Translations under genes and position numbers: made by a program
The notes under the pieces: generated by a model
The model's database searches: none
What the model saw: the letters and a program-made list of their open reading frames with translations, nothing else
Told to the model about the DNA's origin: nothing
DNA from: Cerrena zonata
Taxonomy: Eukaryota; Basidiomycota; Agaricomycetes; Polyporales; Cerrenaceae
Direction of reading: 5' to 3'
Assembly: GCA_038087015.1 (NCBI GenBank)
Contig: JASBNA010000106.1
Span: 32,645 to 96,644, forward strand
DNA: 64,000 nucleotides
Part shown: piece after piece, positions 49,512 to 62,491 of the stretch
How the letters are laid out: every line of letters begins with the position of its first letter
How positions within the stretch are numbered: the stretch's first letter is position 1

Positions 49512-52500
49512 ATGTCTTACACAATGAAAACCAGCATGAATGTACCCCTGACCCAAGGTGCTACCGCAACTGGTCGAGCTCCTCGATCTGAAGAACAGGT
49601 CTCGCTCTGGGTCTTGACCTTCATGGTCCGTGAAGCTGTGCTCGTTGCACCGGACAACATGGAGAAAAAGGAAGCCATGTATTACTTCAATGGTGTTTAT
49701 CAACATCTGGTATGTATATCAAATCTTTTACCTAGCCTTGTTTTATCAATATGGATGTGGTTTGTAGAAATCAGTATGGGTCCGCATTCGAGATGCACTG
49801 TCCGGCATGACAGAAGGGGTCCCTTACATACTCTCTAGTTTCGCCTATTTGCGGGTGCCTCAAGATAGAGATGTATCCGGATGCTGGAAGAAAGAAGACT
49901 TCCTCCAAGCGTTTTACTTGAACCAGACATACATGGAATTCTACGACCATCAACCAACATTCTGCGATGATCTGGAATGGCCCAACCCAGCGGATGCCCA
50001 ACCGTTCTGGTGTAAGCTGAGTAGGTCATATTCTCTCTGGGATGCACAAAGAGACTCAAATGTTCCATAGTTGTGGATCTGAATGCTGCACGTGCAGCTC
50101 GAGATGAACCTGCCCTGGTACTATCTCTGGAATCTCCCTTATTCAGCACTCACCCTCGCTTCCCACTATTCTCCACTCTGTTTCAATCACACTACCGACC
50201 CCTAACAGCAACTTCATCTAGCAGTACGTGTCTCTTTAGATGTGACTTTTCCGTGTGCTAACCACTCTAAAAATATTATACAGAGACTAAACGGCCACGA
50301 ACCTCTACCGACTCTGATTACGATGCAGCTCTGGCATCCGGAACCAGCACTAAAATCAGTCCATCTGGCTCGGCCTCATCCTCCAAGCCTTCCGCTACTG
50401 CTGCCAAACTGCCCGGTCCCAGTAACCCTACGAAGCCCAAGTTGAAACGACCGCGTCACGATCTGGAGCCTGAGGATGTCGAGATGGCAGATGAGGCTAG
50501 TGAATCTTCACCACCTCCTACAGTACCTCAACCTGCACCGGATAGGAAAGGTAAAGGTCGTGAGGTAATAGCCGGTCCGGAGGAAGCTTTTGTCGAGCTT
50601 GAGGACATTCGTAAGTATCACCACATCCTGGAAGTTACATTAGTACTGACCATCTAGATCTAGAAGCCCTTGTTTCCCAGTTCGCAAACCAGGACATAAT
50701 GTTTGAGGCTGCACTGAAGGAGCAACTTTCAGTAAGTTTACAATTCTACCGTTTTCTTAGTCGGGTAGATAACAAGTTCTCTCACAGCCCATACCATGCA
50801 AGGCATGTGCTCAGGGAGGACACGATTGCTTTGTGGCCCTCAAGCACTTTCACGGTTGCTGGAGATGCAAGACCGGGTCCAACGGATGTTCACTGGCTCC
50901 AAAGGCGGAATATTCTGCTAAGGGCGAGCTCAAGAACATGAGAGGCCAATCGCATTGGCCGTGGTATATCACTTTGGTATTCCACGTACTTAACGTCCTC
51001 GCATTGGATACGGAGAAGGGACCTCAGCACCTTCCCGCAGACTATACTGGCATCCAGATACCGCCTTTCCCGTCGAAGAAGCCAAATTCGGTCCTGAAAC
51101 CTCTCACCACAAAACGAGTGAGTGACTTGGCGGTCGCCAAGAAAGCAATGAAGGCACCGGTCTACTATGCTTTACCCCGCGCTCTATACAAGGACCTTGA
51201 AGCCCAGAGATCCGAATCTCCCAAATGGCCAATGCTTCCCAAAGACGCGAGGACCCGCTTTGAGAATATTCTTTCCAGAGCGGAAAATGGTAGCATCAAG
51301 CAACCGTGGATGACTTCGGCAAGTGAAGATGAGCCGGAAAGAGGAAGGTCGCGATCCCGTGCACCAAATACGGCCGAAAAAGCAAGACCGCAGCCAAGAC
51401 CACGAACCCGAGCATCATCAAAAGCGTCCGAAAAGAACATATCCCCTTCAGAGCCAGTGACTGGGGGCCACCGAACATCCGTACCTCCGTCAGTACCTTC
51501 AACCTCGAGGGCAAGAGCATTGTCGCAGGTTTCTTCCATACCCCGGACAGGGAAACGAGGGCCCTCAAAGCCAAGGTCAACTTCACAAAAGGCAAAGAAG
51601 ACTCCTATCCAACGGCGGGAGATCCCACGAGCGGTGCGAGGCAAGTCGATCAAGATCAAGAAAGAGGATGCGGTCATCAAGGGTAGATCAGGTGTAAGAC
51701 GAGCGTACGTCGGGAAACGTCCTCCCAGAGTAATGAGGAGGGTTCCAAGTCACACGGATGAAGATGAAGGTTTGTACACGCTTCGTCTTGGACGTAGATT
51801 ACTGACTAACCTGCCTACAGTGACTTTGAAAGCCATTGAGGGTATGGAAGTCGAACCGCAAGAAGTCTTTCTCACAGAGCCTATCAATACGGTGTTCGAT
51901 ATCCCGGCTCCTGGACCGTCAAGGCTTACCTCCAGTCGAGCCGAAGATCCTCACAGTCATGATGTTCCAGTAACAATGGAGAGATTGTCTGTGGCCTTGC
52001 TTTCACAAAGGGCGGAGATACTCGAGGGCATTACTGAGTCACTTGCCGATGAACGGGGTGCAATCAACAGCCAGATTCAGTCCGGTTTGTATAGCCTCAC
52101 TGAGGCATCACTCGCTACGCTTGCTGGAAAGTGGCTACAATCTGGTGAGACCGCCGCCAAAGCGGTATTTGACGGGATGTCGCAGGGCGTCACGGATATC
52201 GTGGACCAGAAACTGTCAATCTTCTTGCAAAACGTCGAGGCCCATCTTGATGAGAAGATAAACCGGTCGGTTCAGGACCTTAAGGACTACCTGGAGGTCA
52301 AACTTGATAGCCGTTTCCCCTCAAATGTCACCGATGTCCATCAATCGCCAGAGGATGACCGCAGCACCGATAACGCGGATGAGAATGAAGACATCAAGAA
52401 AGAAGTGAATGGAGGTCCCGGAGACGAAAACACTGTCGTAACACCGCATAGAGGGATGTCGGAATCGAGGGATGTGTCTCGAGAAGGGCCACAGACATCT

Positions 52501-52979
52501 GCAAATGTCTCAGAGCAAGGCCGTTTGCGCATACTCCCAGGTACGTGTATTAAGGCCCAAGTGTAGCTCAAAGAAGTCTAAATCCGGTCGTAGAAGCCCT
52601 CGGACGTCTTCATGATATCCTGAATGACTACGCATCGTCCCCCACTAGCAGCACTGAGCATCCGGAGGTTTTGTCAAGGGGTGACACCGGGTCAGTGGAA
52701 GGGGATGCGGATCCGGCGAGACAACCAAGTCTTCCGGATGATATATCTTCAACATTGCCGCAGAATGAGGTAAATGTTGTAGATAGTGGAGCGGAAACCG
52801 GGGCGGCTCTGGAGACCGATACAGATGGTGAGTCGAGTGAGGATGAAACCGCTGACATGGACGTCGACCCCGATGCGGATGGTGATGCAGAGTCAGAGGA
52901 GGATGAGCTTGAAGAGGGAGAAATTGGTGAGGCTGACGACAAAGGCAGCAACAGTGAGGAGAAAATGGAGGAGGATTGA
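49512..52979 (+). CDS. KDZ accessory gene B: six-cysteine cluster protein with acidic tail
   Basis: Exons visible: 49512 to about 49709 (MSYTMKTSMNVPL), about 49769-50020 (aromatic-rich, F-L-Q-A-F-Y-L-N-Q), about 50070-50220, about 50282-50610 (Ser/Pro-rich, K-L-K-R-P-R-H NLS-like run), a short one near 50657-50730, then a long stretch from about 50787 to 52540 and a last exon to 52979. At 50797-50889 six cysteines occur as C-x2-C-x6-C-x9-C-x2-C-x6-C, the spacing of fungal Zn2Cys6 clusters. A Ser/Arg/Pro basic region (51300-51720) and a coiled helical part (51960-52300) follow. The tail is a run of Asp/Glu (52800-52976). It looks like a nuclear DNA- or chromatin-binding protein, which is inference. 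The role in the element is unknown. It converges on gene C, with 184 bp between. Confidence 0.65.
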
Positions 52980-53163
52980 AGGACGTTATGTAACAAGCTT
53001 TTTGTATCACAGGCTTGCTTTGTAAAATAAATACATTTTTGAGAAAATTTGAGAGATGACATGAACAAGATGTGATGCAAAATAACTATGCACAGTTGAG
53101 GTGCAAAGTACAACACATTAAATAAATACAAGTTGAATTGTGTCTAGAAAATAAGAAAGAAAA

Positions 53164-56100
53164 TCACTTCTTGCCCGCTTTCTTGCTTTTAGGTTTAGTC
53201 GTCTTCTTGTTAGCTTTGACAACAGGCTCATCAGGCTGATTCTCAGGAACTCTGGAGCCATCTTTCTTCCAGACCATCTTCTGCTTTGTTCTAAGGGTCC
53301 GTGCTTGAGAATCGTCTTGTATATCCACACTCCTACCTGCTGGATGTTGAGAGGTAGCGGGTCCGGATGTACCTTGTCCGGGTATCTGCTGTACGGATGT
53401 ACTTTGTCCGGATACGTGCTGACCGGATTGCTGCTGGCCGGATACTGTGCTTCCGGATGAACCTGATCCGGATACGTTCTTATCGGGTACGCTAGGACCG
53501 GATGTTAGCGTCCCGGATGCACCTATGAGGAATCCAGTCAGTGTCAATAGGCTATCGCGGTAGGTGTATACGGTCACTTGCCTATTCCAACATTATCCTT
53601 GGTAGTAGAGGGACCTGGAGCACTCTGCTTTAGCTTCTTTCTTTGTGGCTGACGAGGTTTAATGGGCTTGGCGTTCTCTTTAACCTGAACATGGACTTCC
53701 GGGGGAGGATTGGGTGTCACAACATATGGTGGTGTGGATAGATCACCAGTTACATGCAACGGGTCGGACACAGCAGATGGTACGACTGAGGCTGGTTGTG
53801 GAGCAGAGAAGTCGGGAGGTAATGGAATAGTACTTTCTGGTGCTGTACTAAGAGAAGATTGTATTCCGTCAACCCCCAATAGTGCCCTGGTGTTGGATCC
53901 GGATGCTCCATGGTCGGCTTGGCCAAGTACGTCCGGTGTGAGTTGCATCTGCCCGAACAGTTCCATCTGCGCGGTATAACATATCGTCTTCCATATGGCA
54001 AGACAAACAGAGGAAATTCGGTCCTCCGTCTCCATTGAGAAATTCGTGTGAGAGAGAAATGTAGGAAGATGTGCCGGCCACGGATCTTCAGCATCCCGTT
54101 GGGCAAATTGAGCAACCCGTATGTCACGGATAAGCTGACCTGCAATCAGAAGTAGCTCCTCCACAGCTCCGTCTACACCCCATAGCATCTGACAGTGAGT
54201 CTCCCATAAAGTCAGAAGAGACTCCATCATTGTACTGCCATTAACCGCGGTGTGAACGGATGCAGGAAGGTACGGTAATGGATTCTCCCATCCAATAGAT
54301 CCAAGGACTGGGAACGCCCGTGGAATTATTTCACCACGAAGCTGTGTATCAGTCTACCATAACGAAATCAGTAACGCCTCTCATTGCACATTCTCGTGCA
54401 GTTGACGTACCTGGAAAGTGTCCAGCCAATTCACAAGCTTTCGGAAGTTCATGTCATCACATAGCTGGTGGAGGAATGTCACCCTATCTGACCATATATC
54501 GCCAACGGAAGCGGGTGAGCCTGGGCGGATACTTTCCTTTCCCTTCATCCGTGAGCCAGAGGCATCCGCATTGGACTTGACCACATCCAGTACCGGATCC
54601 CTCTCATCCGGGCCAAAATCGATGGGCGAATCCAGGCGGTTCAATCCCTTTGCGATCTCCTCTTCCACCTCTTCCTCCTCGTCCTGTATGTCCTCCCGTG
54701 CAACACGTTTTCTCTTGCGTCGACGTTTCTTTCCATCCTCATCCACCACATTTGGCTCTCCCTCCGGAACCCATTTCTCTCGTTTCGTCGACCAGTATAT
54801 CTTCCAACTAAACACTTGCTCACCGTCCTCCAACTCCCCTCTGGCCTTCATATCTTGTCTTTGTACCAAATGGTCGGCCCATTGAAGGATAAATGGGAGC
54901 GGCATTTTCTGAGGTCGCTGCAATACCAAACCGTCTAAGTCAAAATCATCCGGAAGTGATGACTGAGGGGGGAGGTATTTCGGCTCGATGTACTGAGACC
55001 AATGACCGGTCATCTTTGTCCAAGGAGGTCCTACAACAGCTTTCGGATATCCCAAGACCCTGTCTAATTATCCGGCTATGTCAATTTCGCTGTGATTGTA
55101 TCAGAGAATGTGCCTACTGTAATTCTCCCTTACAAGGTCAGCAAGCAAAGTTCTTAGGGTTTCCGTCTGCCTATCGTATGGTCCTCTTGGCAGTAGCGGC
55201 CTTCTATTCGCATCGTACGTCATCCGGAGAGTTGAATCATCTGGGTCGCCACCGTCTTCGGCTCCAAGCTCCTCCTGCATCTTGGCCACATACTCTGCCG
55301 GTTTCCACTGATATTTCTTCGGCTCAGGGATAGTTTTCATGAACTTTGACGTGCCTTTTGACTCCAATCTATTTCAATATCCCACCTATCAGTGTTATTC
55401 CGGCGAGGTGAAAGCAATTGCCATCGTACATGGAAGACATGATTCCTTGAGTACCCGGTCGAACGGTAACGGCAATAATACGCGCATCGAACATATCACC
55501 AAAGCGGTTTAGAACCTTCTGCAACTCTTCCTCAAAGTGTTTATCGCCGTACCTGTCACAATATGTGATTATGATCAGCTCTATCATCATGAATACTAGT
55601 ATAAGTCACTGACAATGCTTTGATATCTTTGGCGACAGTGCCTTCGTTGAACTCCAGTGCTCGAACTTCATACTCTTTACGTTCATCGTCGGTCAACTCA
55701 GACCACAGAGTATCCCTGGTAGCCATAATTTCCTTCAACCAGTGGGGGTGCTTGTTTGGATGAGGACAGTCGAACTTTTTCAATTTGAGGACCTCCGGTT
55801 TGATCTTCTTCTCCCACTGGGCAGTATGGAACGATTGTACCCCAGTCACCTCAAATGGTTTCACCACTCGGGATTTCTTCTCATTGCTTGCCTTGATTAT
55901 AAGCCACTGACGAACGCTCTGAATATACTTTGGTTAGTAATGTAAGGGGGGATGTGGATACTGCTGTGAAAACTCATACTGCAGTTACAGATTCCTTCTT
56001 CGCTTCATCCTGGATTCCTGCTTCAGTACAGATGATAGATGCTGCTTCCGCTATTGTTTGATCACATCCGTCAACGTCGTCATCTTTCAAATAATCGACA

Positions 56101-56177
56101 TATTGAGGTAGAACTGTCTCAAGGTGAACACATTGTGCCGGACTAAAGTTGTACGTAGCCTGCTTAGTCTTCGCCAT
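53164..56177 (-). CDS. KDZ accessory gene C: large nuclear-type protein
   Basis: Function not recognised. Several open segments join on the minus strand. The start at 56177 (MAKTKQATYNF) opens a helical exon to about 55974. An exon about 55608-55920 reads W-S-E-L-T-D-D-E-R-K-E-Y-E, a charged helical motif often seen in Agaricomycete proteins of unknown role. Next is 55380-55590 (E-E-L-Q-K-V-L-N-R-F-G-D-M), then 55101-55367, and a long exon 54381-55055 with the basic run K-K-R-R-R-K-R-K-R-V followed by an acidic run. The last two are 53574-54230 and 53164-53577, ending in a Gly/Ser/Gln-rich stretch and a Lys-rich tail. The N-terminal exon lies divergent to gene D, 311 bp apart. Basic runs suggest a nuclear location. 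I cannot say whether it helps transposition or chromatin targeting. Confidence 0.6.
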
Positions 56178-56488
56178 TACTGAGAACGTTGAAGTTGAAG
56201 TTGAAGTTGTTCAAGTTCAAATATACGATTGTAACATAGTTCAGGGTGCAACATTCATCCAGCTTGAGACCATGCGGCTGCGGCTATGCTCGATCGGATA
56301 CATCTAGATTTGATGACAATCGGATCTGGGATCTGAGATTCTAGATCATTCATCTGAGATTTCCGGATCGTTCATTTGAGGTTTCAGGTTGCCTAACCAT
56401 CAACATCAAAACAAGCCGCAACATAAATACTATATGGCATACAGAAGCGATGTGTGCATCTCTGACGTCACCCTTTCTACTTCTCAGG
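56178..56488. promoter_or_regulatory. Divergent promoter region of genes C and D
   Basis: 311 bp between the two starts. Holds a short (GTTGAA)n tract near 56188-56208 and repeated gatc/ggatctg strings at 56320-56370. Shared control of gene C and the dioxygenase is inferred from layout. Confidence 0.4.
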
Positions 56489-57819
56489 ATGGCTATTTGC
56501 ATCCCCGACATCAACGGAGATCAACACTCATCCGATGTGGCTGAATTCATGCAGAAACTATTCAAGCACCTACTTGCAGCAACGACCTTGCACCCTAGCC
56601 CACCTAAGGCACCGGATTCCCCATCCGGATGGAGCCACGAGTTGCTTGATGTATGTACCAATGCGGTTAGAATGCTTATCGTTGCATTTACCAACATCAG
56701 TGGGTATGTCTCACCTTCAGCAAGTACGTAATTGACTGCTTTCCTGTTAGCATACATCTCCTGGGACTTTGCCGATTATTGCACGGACTGTAAACGTAGT
56801 TCTCTTGGATGCGGTGGCAACATTCAGCGGGAGGAAGAGATTCTCAAACGATGGCCTCCGCAGTATTCTCCTACTGCCCGAGTTGACGAGCCACGCGTAA
56901 TTGCTGATCCATCCGGAAGAATTATCACGTGGATTCTTCCATCAATTATACCATCTCATTACCAGGTTTGTGGGTTAGCATGCCGTTCATCGAGATGTCT
57001 AATCATTTATCGACAGGATAAGCTTTATCAAGCAGTGTGCATTCTTGAGCCTTCGTTCACCAAGAAATTTCATGAACCTGAAGAAAGTGGCTCATGGCGA
57101 ACAGATTCAGCATACTTTGAACCTGACAACGACTACATTTCGACAGGGTTAGCAAATCTCTCCCCAGCATGGTACATGGCTGGTCACAAGGTAATGGGTC
57201 AACCCTTATCCGGAATATTTATGGTGTTGATATATGATCCCTACAGAGCCCCCCTTACACCACACCATTTTTGAAACGGTCAGAAGGACACGAATTTCTC
57301 TCTGTCGCTCGCGATCCATTCGCTGTGGTGTCTGGTATCCTCGCTATAACTCATCCCCGCCAGTACAAGATGGCCAAAGAGATGAAGGAGAGAATAATCG
57401 CATCCGGAGACTGCAAGGAGGCTCTGGAAAGATGGCCTATGGTGTTCACCGCCATATCAGTTATCAGCAACCGGGAGTCTCCTTTCCATCGAGACCTTCA
57501 CGAGTCATGGAAATGGTTTGACTTCCTATTGTCTTTCGGACCATATGATCATGCGCCTCTCTATCTAGCCAACTTGGGCATCCGGGTAAATAATCCTCCC
57601 GGCACAATTTGCATCTTTGGTGGGAGGGCTCTCTGGCATGGAGTCCGACGGGTTTCACCTCGGGTCACTTTGGCGCTGTACATGCGGAAAAACATTCAGA
57701 AGGAGCTGGGTATTCAATCCGCGCCATGGATGACTCAGCATGAGTACAATAGCTACATTGGGTCGCAGAGGCATAACATTCGCAGACGTATGCCTAAGGA
57801 TATGAGATCTGTACCGTAA
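56489..57819 (+). CDS. TET/JBP-type 2-oxoglutarate/Fe(II) dioxygenase (gene D)
   Basis: Predicted to oxidise 5-methylcytosine or thymine in DNA using Fe(II) and 2-oxoglutarate (family knowledge). Start chosen at ATG 56489 (MAICIPDING). Exons: 56489 to about 56703; about 56749-57189, possibly holding a further 51-bp in-frame intron near 56966-57016; and 57247-57819, after an intron with acceptor CTACAG. The last exon carries the double-stranded beta-helix core. The H-x-D pair is at 57487-57495 (S-P-F-H-R-D-L-H), then S-F-G-P-Y-D-H and P-P-G-T-I-C-I-F-G-G-R-A-L-W-H-G-V with the distal His at 57637-57639. A probable 2-oxoglutarate Arg follows at 57661-57663. All expected ligands are present and the frame is open. 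It lies 70 bp before the KDZ transposase on the same strand. Confidence 0.85.
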
Positions 57820-57889
57820 AGACGTTTGCACTATTGAGTTTATTATATTCTACAAATTCTGAAATCCTATCTCTACTCCAAAACTTCAT

Positions 57890-60800
57890 ATGGCTCCCGG
57901 ACGACGCAGGAAAGAACAGCATGCTGACGATGCCCTCAATAATGTCTATGAGGAATCGTCCTTGCGCTCTCACCATAAACGTCGAAAACTTCGTAAGATT
58001 CCCCTTGGACGAAGTCAGCAGGAACCCACTCAGCATTATTTCCAATCAACATCTTTCCCTAACCCGGATGGTCAATGGGCTGGAGATTTCGATCATGATA
58101 TGCAAGATTCTGTACATCATGATCTTGGACGTCTGCCAGTCAGGAGTAATGTAAGAGATCGTTGTACCATGTCCATACAATAATAATTAATATGACATAT
58201 AGAACCAAAATGATCTACTTCGAGAGTTCTTGGGGTGTCGAGACCAAATCCTGAGAATAATTGCTGAACGCGATGCTCCCCCTCTTAACAGAATTTGCAG
58301 AATCTGCAAGTCTGTGAAAGAGTCCAACCCAATGCAATGGAGATGTCACTCCTGTTTTGGGGATCCGGTTTATTGTAGCGAGTGTATTCGCCGGTCACAC
58401 CTGAACCTTCCTTTCCATTCAGTATCTCGGTGGGATGGAAAGGCATTCCATCGGTCATCACTTTCTAAGGCGGGACTCACATTGAACTTGGGCCATGGTG
58501 GAGATCTGTGTCCCGCATATCGTCATCCAAATACAACGTCCGGATTGGTCTCTGATGTGGAATCTGACTTCATGGATGTGGATTCCATATCCGACCCTGG
58601 TGTTCCTCCTGAAAATACTCCCCATCCATCTAATCAAATCGATCCGTTTCTTGATATCGACAGTGACGATGAGGACTCATGGAGAGACCCTATGACAGGG
58701 GGTATTCCCCTTCGTGCAAAGAAGCCGGATAGAGGGTATGACATACATCGTTGTCCCTTGATTACGGCGGTACATGCCTCAGGGGTCTATGAGCTTCGAA
58801 TACGTCCATGTCGCTGCTTGTTAGGACAGGACGTACCGATCTTCAACCAGATGCTGTACATGGGACTCTATCCGGCATCGCGGAAGAAGACCAGGACTGT
58901 CTTCACATTTGACTCACTGGATGACTATGATCTTGAAAACTTGGAAACCAAAGCATCTGCGGCCAAACATTACGACAAACTTACACGTCTCACAGCAAAT
59001 GCCTTCCCTACTATGGTTCCAAATCGATACCGGGAGCTGTTGCAGATTGCACGAGAATGGAGAAATTTGAAGGCCCGGCAACGAGCTGGATATGCATATA
59101 GTCCAACCGATGCGATACCACCTGGAGGCTTAGCACTCTTCTGTCCTACTTGTCCGCAGCCGGGCGTAAATCTTCCGGATGACTGGCAGAGTGATCCGGA
59201 TCGGTATGTATCTGGTTTGCGTGACCCGGACGGATGCTGAGCAATTGATAGGAAGAAATATATGCGGACGCTGCTAGCGGATGGAAACTTCAAACAAGAT
59301 CATTTAATGATGAAGTATGATGCGGATGATGTACCTCTTAGTGATGGACATGGGTATATGGTGACCCGTGCACCCTTTGAGGCATATCTGTCTTTAACAT
59401 CTGATCCGGTTACCTTGGTCAGTGAATTTGACATTTGATTTTGTCCTCATGTCCATAACATTGCTTCAATCAGGAGCCGTCCTGTCACGAACATCGTGCT
59501 GTGACCCAACAAAATAGGTCACATGCACATCTAGATGTCACAGGGATTGGTGCAATTGCGTGCGGACGCCATGGTTGCTTTTACCCTCATTCAGTTGTCA
59601 ACTTTCGTAAAGGCGAAGGGTAAGAACATATCATATATGATTACATGTTGCTAATATCTCCAAAGGCAACGCTATATGGATTATGCATTTATTCAAGCAA
59701 TTCTCTATATCCGGCAGTCCCTCCTGGTCTTCCTTCTTTATGACATCATGTGTCAGTTTTGGGTCAACTTCCTCAAACGATTACTTGGTATGCCTGACCA
59801 TTTACGACTGCCGGATGGTGTTGAATTCAAACGGGGAATCGGACTCTTCCACGTACATGGACATGTGAAGGAATGCTTTGCTAGATATGCCCCCACCTTC
59901 ATCCAAGGTGCAGGAATGCTCGACGGGGAGATCATTGAAACACTTTGGAACTTGCTGAACTATACGGCTTCGAGTGCCAGAGCAATGTCATGGTTTCATC
60001 GTCAGGAGTACTTAGATGCACATATGGCTGATTCGAACTGGAAGAAACTAATTGGAATGGGTAAGACCATACATTCCCTATATCTAGACTTTATCTCTAA
60101 TAACAACATCTTGCCATCAGTTTTATCAATCTTCCGCAAGTGGGAGAATGCGGTCGAGCAGGCAGCAGAATCCGAAGAAGACTTCGTATCACTTTGTGCG
60201 TCCGTAGGCCAACAGAAATGTGATCTGTGGACTACTGAGGAGGCAGATGCCCAAGAGAGACGAGATGAGGATCCTACTGCTATGGACATTTTTGATGTCA
60301 AAGAGGACGAAGGTTTGCTTAATCCTCCTATCCCTCTGTTACCTGCTGATCCTTATCCATAGCACCCGGAAAGACAGTGATGGCTAACGTCTGGATCTAT
60401 AGGGAGTTGCAGCCCAACACATCCACCATCAGAGGCTCAACATCATGGATAACGTCTGGTATTCGTATCACAGAGCAGCAGTAAGTGACTTCTGTAGCAC
60501 AACCGATCCGGCTAATTGGTGGTAGGATTGAACTTCGAAAGGAGGTCCGGAAAGCAGGGAAATATCCGACCCCGGATGAGACTCAGAAGATTCTGGAGAA
60601 ACGCCAAGGTCTGCAAGAGCAGATTGATGACTTTCGAGCAAAATCACGAGGCTTTGTATCCATAGCTAACGAACCAGATCCGGAATATTCTGCGACTCCA
60701 GATGACTGGATGGACATTGCCGCAGATGACGAGAATGAACCGGATGGCGAACTCGATCCGGATGCAACGTTGTTCGATGTATCCGATGGTCGGTCAGCAG

Positions 60801-61567
60801 AACGTTTGGCCATTCCACTCCCATCATCATTTGGCAAAGTTGCCTGTAAAACACGCATACAAGGCCTTGCTGCCATTGAGCTAGACTTGCGAATTGGCCA
60901 AGCAAATGATGCATTACGCTTCCTCCGGATTGCCATCGGACAAAAGTCCTTCAATTTCCGGACTAAATTCCGTACTGGAAGTGCAAACTCCGGATATAAA
61001 AATCGATTGAGAAGCTACGCAGAGAAGCATACCCTTCAAATGACTATTGACCAGGCTGCTCAGGTTTATACCTCCGCGAGACGTGCGTTAGAGGTTTTAG
61101 GAGCGCCACCGGACGTTCTATCAAAGTTCAAGGTATTGAACAAAGCGGATCTTTCTGCAAGTACTGCCGTTGTGGATCCAAATGCACGTGGGGAGAGGAA
61201 TAATGGTCTTCCGTGGATTTGGCATACACAACACAATCCAGGAGAAGATCCGGCATGGATGGACGAATGTATGTTGCACCTCCGTTACTTTTTTCTTTGT
61301 CTGAAATAATATCCTGCAGTGTACCGCGTCAATTGGCTTCGAGCAAAGTCTAGGCGGGATCGCTGGGCGGAGGAACTTGCGCTCACTCAAGCCGAGATGC
61401 AATGGACACGACTATTCCACCTGCATCGAAAGAACCTATGGCTTTCTCGTGCGGCGGAAGTGGAAGCTGAGCATCCAAAGCTTCAATTCTATGCCCGAAA
61501 GCAAGCAAAAACTTGGGATTTACTTGCAAGTCAAGTAGATAATGCCCTCGCTCGCATGACCGGATAG
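57890..61567 (+). CDS. KDZ transposase (gene E)
   Basis: Kyakuja-Dileera-Zisupton transposase. It starts MAPGRRRKEQHADD at 57890 with a basic N-terminus; an intron of about 50 bp follows. From 58200 comes a CxC2-type cysteine cluster (C-R-I-C-K, W-R-C-H-S-C-F, Y-C-S-E-C, H-L-N-L-P-F-H). After an acidic linker, further exons give A-D-G-N-F (Asp at 59279-59281), G-I-G-A-I-A-C-G-R-H-G-C-F, Y-D-I-M-C-Q-F-W (Asp at 59742-59744) and G-E-I-I-E-T-L-W (Glu near 59928-59939). These are the D, D, E catalytic positions of the family. The C-terminal part (60520-61567) has L-P-S-S-F-G, E-L-D-L-R-I-G-Q-A and V-N-W-L-R-A-K-S, also family-typical. The introns near 60350-60520 are not fully resolved. No disabling change seen, so the protein may be active. 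Confidence 0.92.
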
Positions 61568-61701
61568 ATATATGTTCTATATATAGGGTGTTTTGTGATA
61601 TGTGATACTGTGTACCTCTGTTTGTATATATGTGTGGGAAAGTTTTCTCCATTGATCTGATAAGTATCAATCACCTCATCTGTTACCTTCACCATCTAAC
61701 A

Positions 61702-62491
61702 ATGGCAGACCAAGAAAGCACTGGTGAACCGCAGTCTGTTGTTTGATCATTTTCTCTTCTAGGAATAACACTGATTACTGTTACCTGTGACTACCATAGA
61801 TACTCAATTGAGGGACACATAGCATGGAGAGTCTTGTATCGGATGTGGAGGTTGGATGAAGCCGCCAGAGCATTTAAGACTGTTCTGGAACGGACCGAGG
61901 ATTACGAGAAAATCCTCATTTACAACAGGTGGGAAATTGGGTTGACTATAGAAACAGTGAGTGCTCCACTCTGAGTTTCATCCGGCGTAAGCTATAGGTA
62001 CAATAGGAACATTTAGAAAAGGCTCTAGCACAGATGTGTCTGCGTGGGTTGATGACCACACGTCTGAGCAAGGCTATCGACGTGAGGTTCCGGTGGTTGC
62101 ATATTGATGGCTATCCTCCGGTCATTGACTGGACTCAGCTACCGGACCCCAATGCACCATCCATGGGCAACTTATCAGAGCTCTTTGATGGAACAGTCCC
62201 CCAAATCGCACAAGGGGAGAGTCATTGGTGGACTTACAACGAGAGCACGGATGCAGTTGAGGATAAACCGCACTGGTGGGACCAGCCAGAAAAGGAGGTA
62301 TGACTCTTATTCAGCATCCATATAGCAACTGACTGTTGATGCTCTGCAAGAAATGGCTCTACAACGTCTCTGTCCCTCGAGACCTTATTGGACAATATGT
62401 CCGGAGATTAACTCAATCTCAAGACCTTCTTGCTCGTGCTGTTAGAAAACTGCGAGAATTTCAGGACAATACCCCAATGGAACTCGATTGA
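61702..62491 (+). CDS. KDZ accessory gene F: small protein of unknown role
   Basis: Starts MADQESTGEPQSV at 61702. An intron follows, then an exon about 61799-61959 (E-G-H-I-A-W-R-V-L-Y-R-M-W and E-D-Y-E-K-I-L-I-Y-N-R-W), an exon about 62009-62297 (W-L-H-I-D-G-Y-P-P-V-I-D-W and H-W-W-D-Q-P), and a final exon from about 62351 (L-I-G-Q-Y-V-R-R-L) to TGA at 62489-62491. Roughly 220 residues, helical at both ends with a Trp-rich middle. Not recognised. It is the last gene before the right-end satellite and reads in the same direction as the dioxygenase and transposase. Confidence 0.5.
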
